Assembly (NCBI GenBank): GCA_002448395.1
Contig: DJXS01000048.1
Coordinates: 1 to 6,489, forward strand
Direction of reading: 5' to 3'
Origin: Lachnospiraceae bacterium UBA6998
Lineage (GTDB): Bacteria > Bacillota > Clostridia > Lachnospirales > Lachnospiraceae
Length of the DNA: 6,489 nt
Made by a program: the position numbers and the translations under genes. Below are positions 5,934 to 6,489 of this stretch, one piece after another (position 1 is the first letter of the stretch; every line of letters starts with the position of its first letter). The notes under the pieces were generated by a model that was not told the origin of the DNA, did no database searches, and saw only the letters and a list, made by a program, of their open reading frames with translations.

Positions 5934-6239
5934 TCAGAAACTGGGATGAGCGCGCAGGAGCGCCAGAGTCTGCTCGAGCAGTTCCGGGCTGATGCCGTTT
6001 ACCAGAACGGCCTTCTTTACACCCGGCACGCGTTCCACCAGCTCTCTGTTGATTAGCTCCTCACTGGTCTGGTCTGCGGCGGCGCATCCCGCGCAGCGCC
6101 CCATCAGGGTGAAGAACACGACGCCGCCTTCTACGCCCGCGACTTTCAGGTCTCCGCCGTGCGCGGCGAGAGCCGGGCGCACATATTTATCCAATACTTC
6201 TTCTACTTCAGAAGCGATGTTTCTCTCCTCAGTTTCCAT
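5934..6239 (-). CDS. Small NifU C-terminal-type Fe–S cluster scaffold protein
   Basis: This 101-residue protein is the NifU C-terminal domain as a stand-alone unit (NifU/Nfu family), which typically binds a 4Fe–4S cluster at a subunit interface and delivers it to client enzymes in the cytoplasm. Visible family marks are VRPALAAHGGDLKV (20–33), GGVVFFTLMGRCAGC (38–52) with the CxxC cluster ligands Cys49 and Cys52, and a closing helix–strand–helix with PGVKKAVLVNGISPELL. The ATG at 6239 is chosen because AAGGAG (6246–6251) lies 6 nt upstream. An in-frame TTG at 6257 would sit upstream of that site. The size fits stand-alone Nfu proteins of Clostridia. It is followed at once by a long palindrome, and no clear promoter was found upstream, so it may be read from the preceding gene. 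Confidence 0.93.
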   Translation of the reverse strand: METEERNIASEVEEVLDKYVRPALAAHGGDLKVAGVEGGVVFFTLMGRCAGCAAADQTSEELINRELVERVPGVKKAVLVNGISPELLEQTLALLRAHPSF

Positions 6240-6245
6240 AGTAAG

Positions 6246-6251
6246 CTCCTT
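6246..6251 (-). promoter_or_regulatory. Ribosome binding site that fixes the start of the NifU-like gene
   Basis: AAGGAG on the minus strand, 6 nt before the ATG at 6239, makes this ATG the likely start rather than the TTG at 6257. Confidence 0.8.
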
Positions 6252-6273
6252 TATCAAAATTGTAGTAACGAAT

Positions 6274-6307
6274 GATCGTCCCCACGGCTTCGCCGGTGGG
6301 GACGATC
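6274..6307. repeat. Inverted repeat upstream of the NifU-like gene
   Basis: GATCGTCCCCAC (6274–6285) and GTGGGGACGATC (6296–6307) are perfect 12-bp inverted copies around a 10-nt centre that can itself form GGC-TTC-GCC with one bulged G. No T run follows on the minus strand and only a weak one on the plus strand, so it is not a canonical terminator. It shares TGGGGACG with the longer palindrome at 5868–5928. Confidence 0.8.
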
Positions 6308-6370
6308 TTATTACTTGTCATTTATTAAGGCTGATGGGCAGACGCTCAGTCTCCCGAACCAAACCTTAAA

Positions 6371-6489
6371 TTATTTCTGATGCTCCAGAGCCAGAGTCTT
6401 GGTAGTAGCATCGCAGACTTCTGCAGGTCCATAGTACTGAATAGCACCGGGATAAAGGAAGCATGTCTCAACTGCCCATTTAGCTCTGT
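6371..6489 (-). CDS. C-terminal fragment, probable PPi-dependent phosphofructokinase
   Basis: Only the last 38 codons plus the TAA stop (6371–6373) are inside the window, and the 5' part lies beyond the right edge. The fragment includes AVETCFLYPGAIQYYGPAEV followed by a TKTLALEHQK tail. The pattern PG-x-IQY-x-GP…TL-x-LE resembles, from memory, the C-terminus of long-type diphosphate–fructose-6-phosphate 1-phosphotransferases, glycolytic enzymes that use pyrophosphate instead of ATP. The identification rests on a short tail without catalytic motifs, so it is moderate. The reading frame itself is well supported because the other two minus frames contain early stops. Confidence 0.6.
   Translation of the reverse strand, partial: RAKWAVETCFLYPGAIQYYGPAEVCDATTKTLALEHQK

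Noticed and set aside
6259..6264. TACAAT on the minus strand as a -10 for the NifU-like gene
   Set aside because: No acceptable -35 exists at 16–18 nt spacing, since that stretch is occupied by the GC-rich hairpin.
5992..6369. A 125-residue plus-strand frame
   Set aside because: It is antisense to the NifU-like gene and crosses the upstream hairpin. Its composition is Ser/Thr/Arg/Pro-rich with no domain.
6308..6370. A possible terminator after the right-edge gene: TTAAGG/CCTTAA outer arms with an imperfect GGGAGAC/GTCTGCCC inner stem
   Set aside because: The inner and outer stems leave large unpaired gaps and there is no T run, so it is not supported as a terminator.

Overview
The window looks like a chromosomal segment of a Gram-positive anaerobe of the class Clostridia, plausibly Lachnospiraceae-like. 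This is inference. It rests on strong AAGGAGG-type ribosome binding sites, TTGATT/TTGAGC–17–TATAAT promoters, a threonyl-tRNA synthetase without a TGS domain, and a right-edge fragment resembling the C-terminus of a long-type PPi-dependent phosphofructokinase. Every gene is on the minus strand except one, the HTH–Uma2 gene.

Left part (1–2764, minus): a 674-residue membrane-bound SpoIIE/RsbU-type serine phosphatase is followed 60 nt downstream by a TIR-domain gene that runs off the left edge. The phosphatase has an unusual N-terminus: about 190 residues that read like the substrate-binding S component of an ECF vitamin transporter. After that come an extracytoplasmic Cache-like segment, a HAMP region and the PP2C-type phosphatase. 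The TIR protein has a cytosolic TIR domain with a conserved Glu at the NADase position, a low-complexity Ala/Gly/Thr/Ser linker and one transmembrane helix. No terminator is visible between the two genes, so they may form a sensor–phosphatase/TIR operon. This is the most unusual item in the window.

Middle (2765–3897): a 211-bp divergent intergenic region holds a strong plus-strand promoter, a weaker minus-strand candidate and a palindromic possible operator. The plus-strand gene encodes an N-terminal helix-turn-helix fused to a Uma2-family (PD-(D/E)XK-like) nuclease domain. It ends at a hairpin with A and T tracts on its two sides, which should terminate both this gene and the convergent thrS.

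Right part (3909–6489, minus): a TGS-less threonyl-tRNA synthetase has its own promoter and a short leader, with no room for a T-box. A nearly perfect 29-bp inverted repeat of REP/MITE character separates it from a small NifU-type Fe–S scaffold gene. A second GGGGACG-containing hairpin lies upstream of that gene, and the last 119 bases are the 3' end of a gene resembling PPi-phosphofructokinase. The genes on this side are housekeeping, while the left side carries the signalling/defence-like genes.
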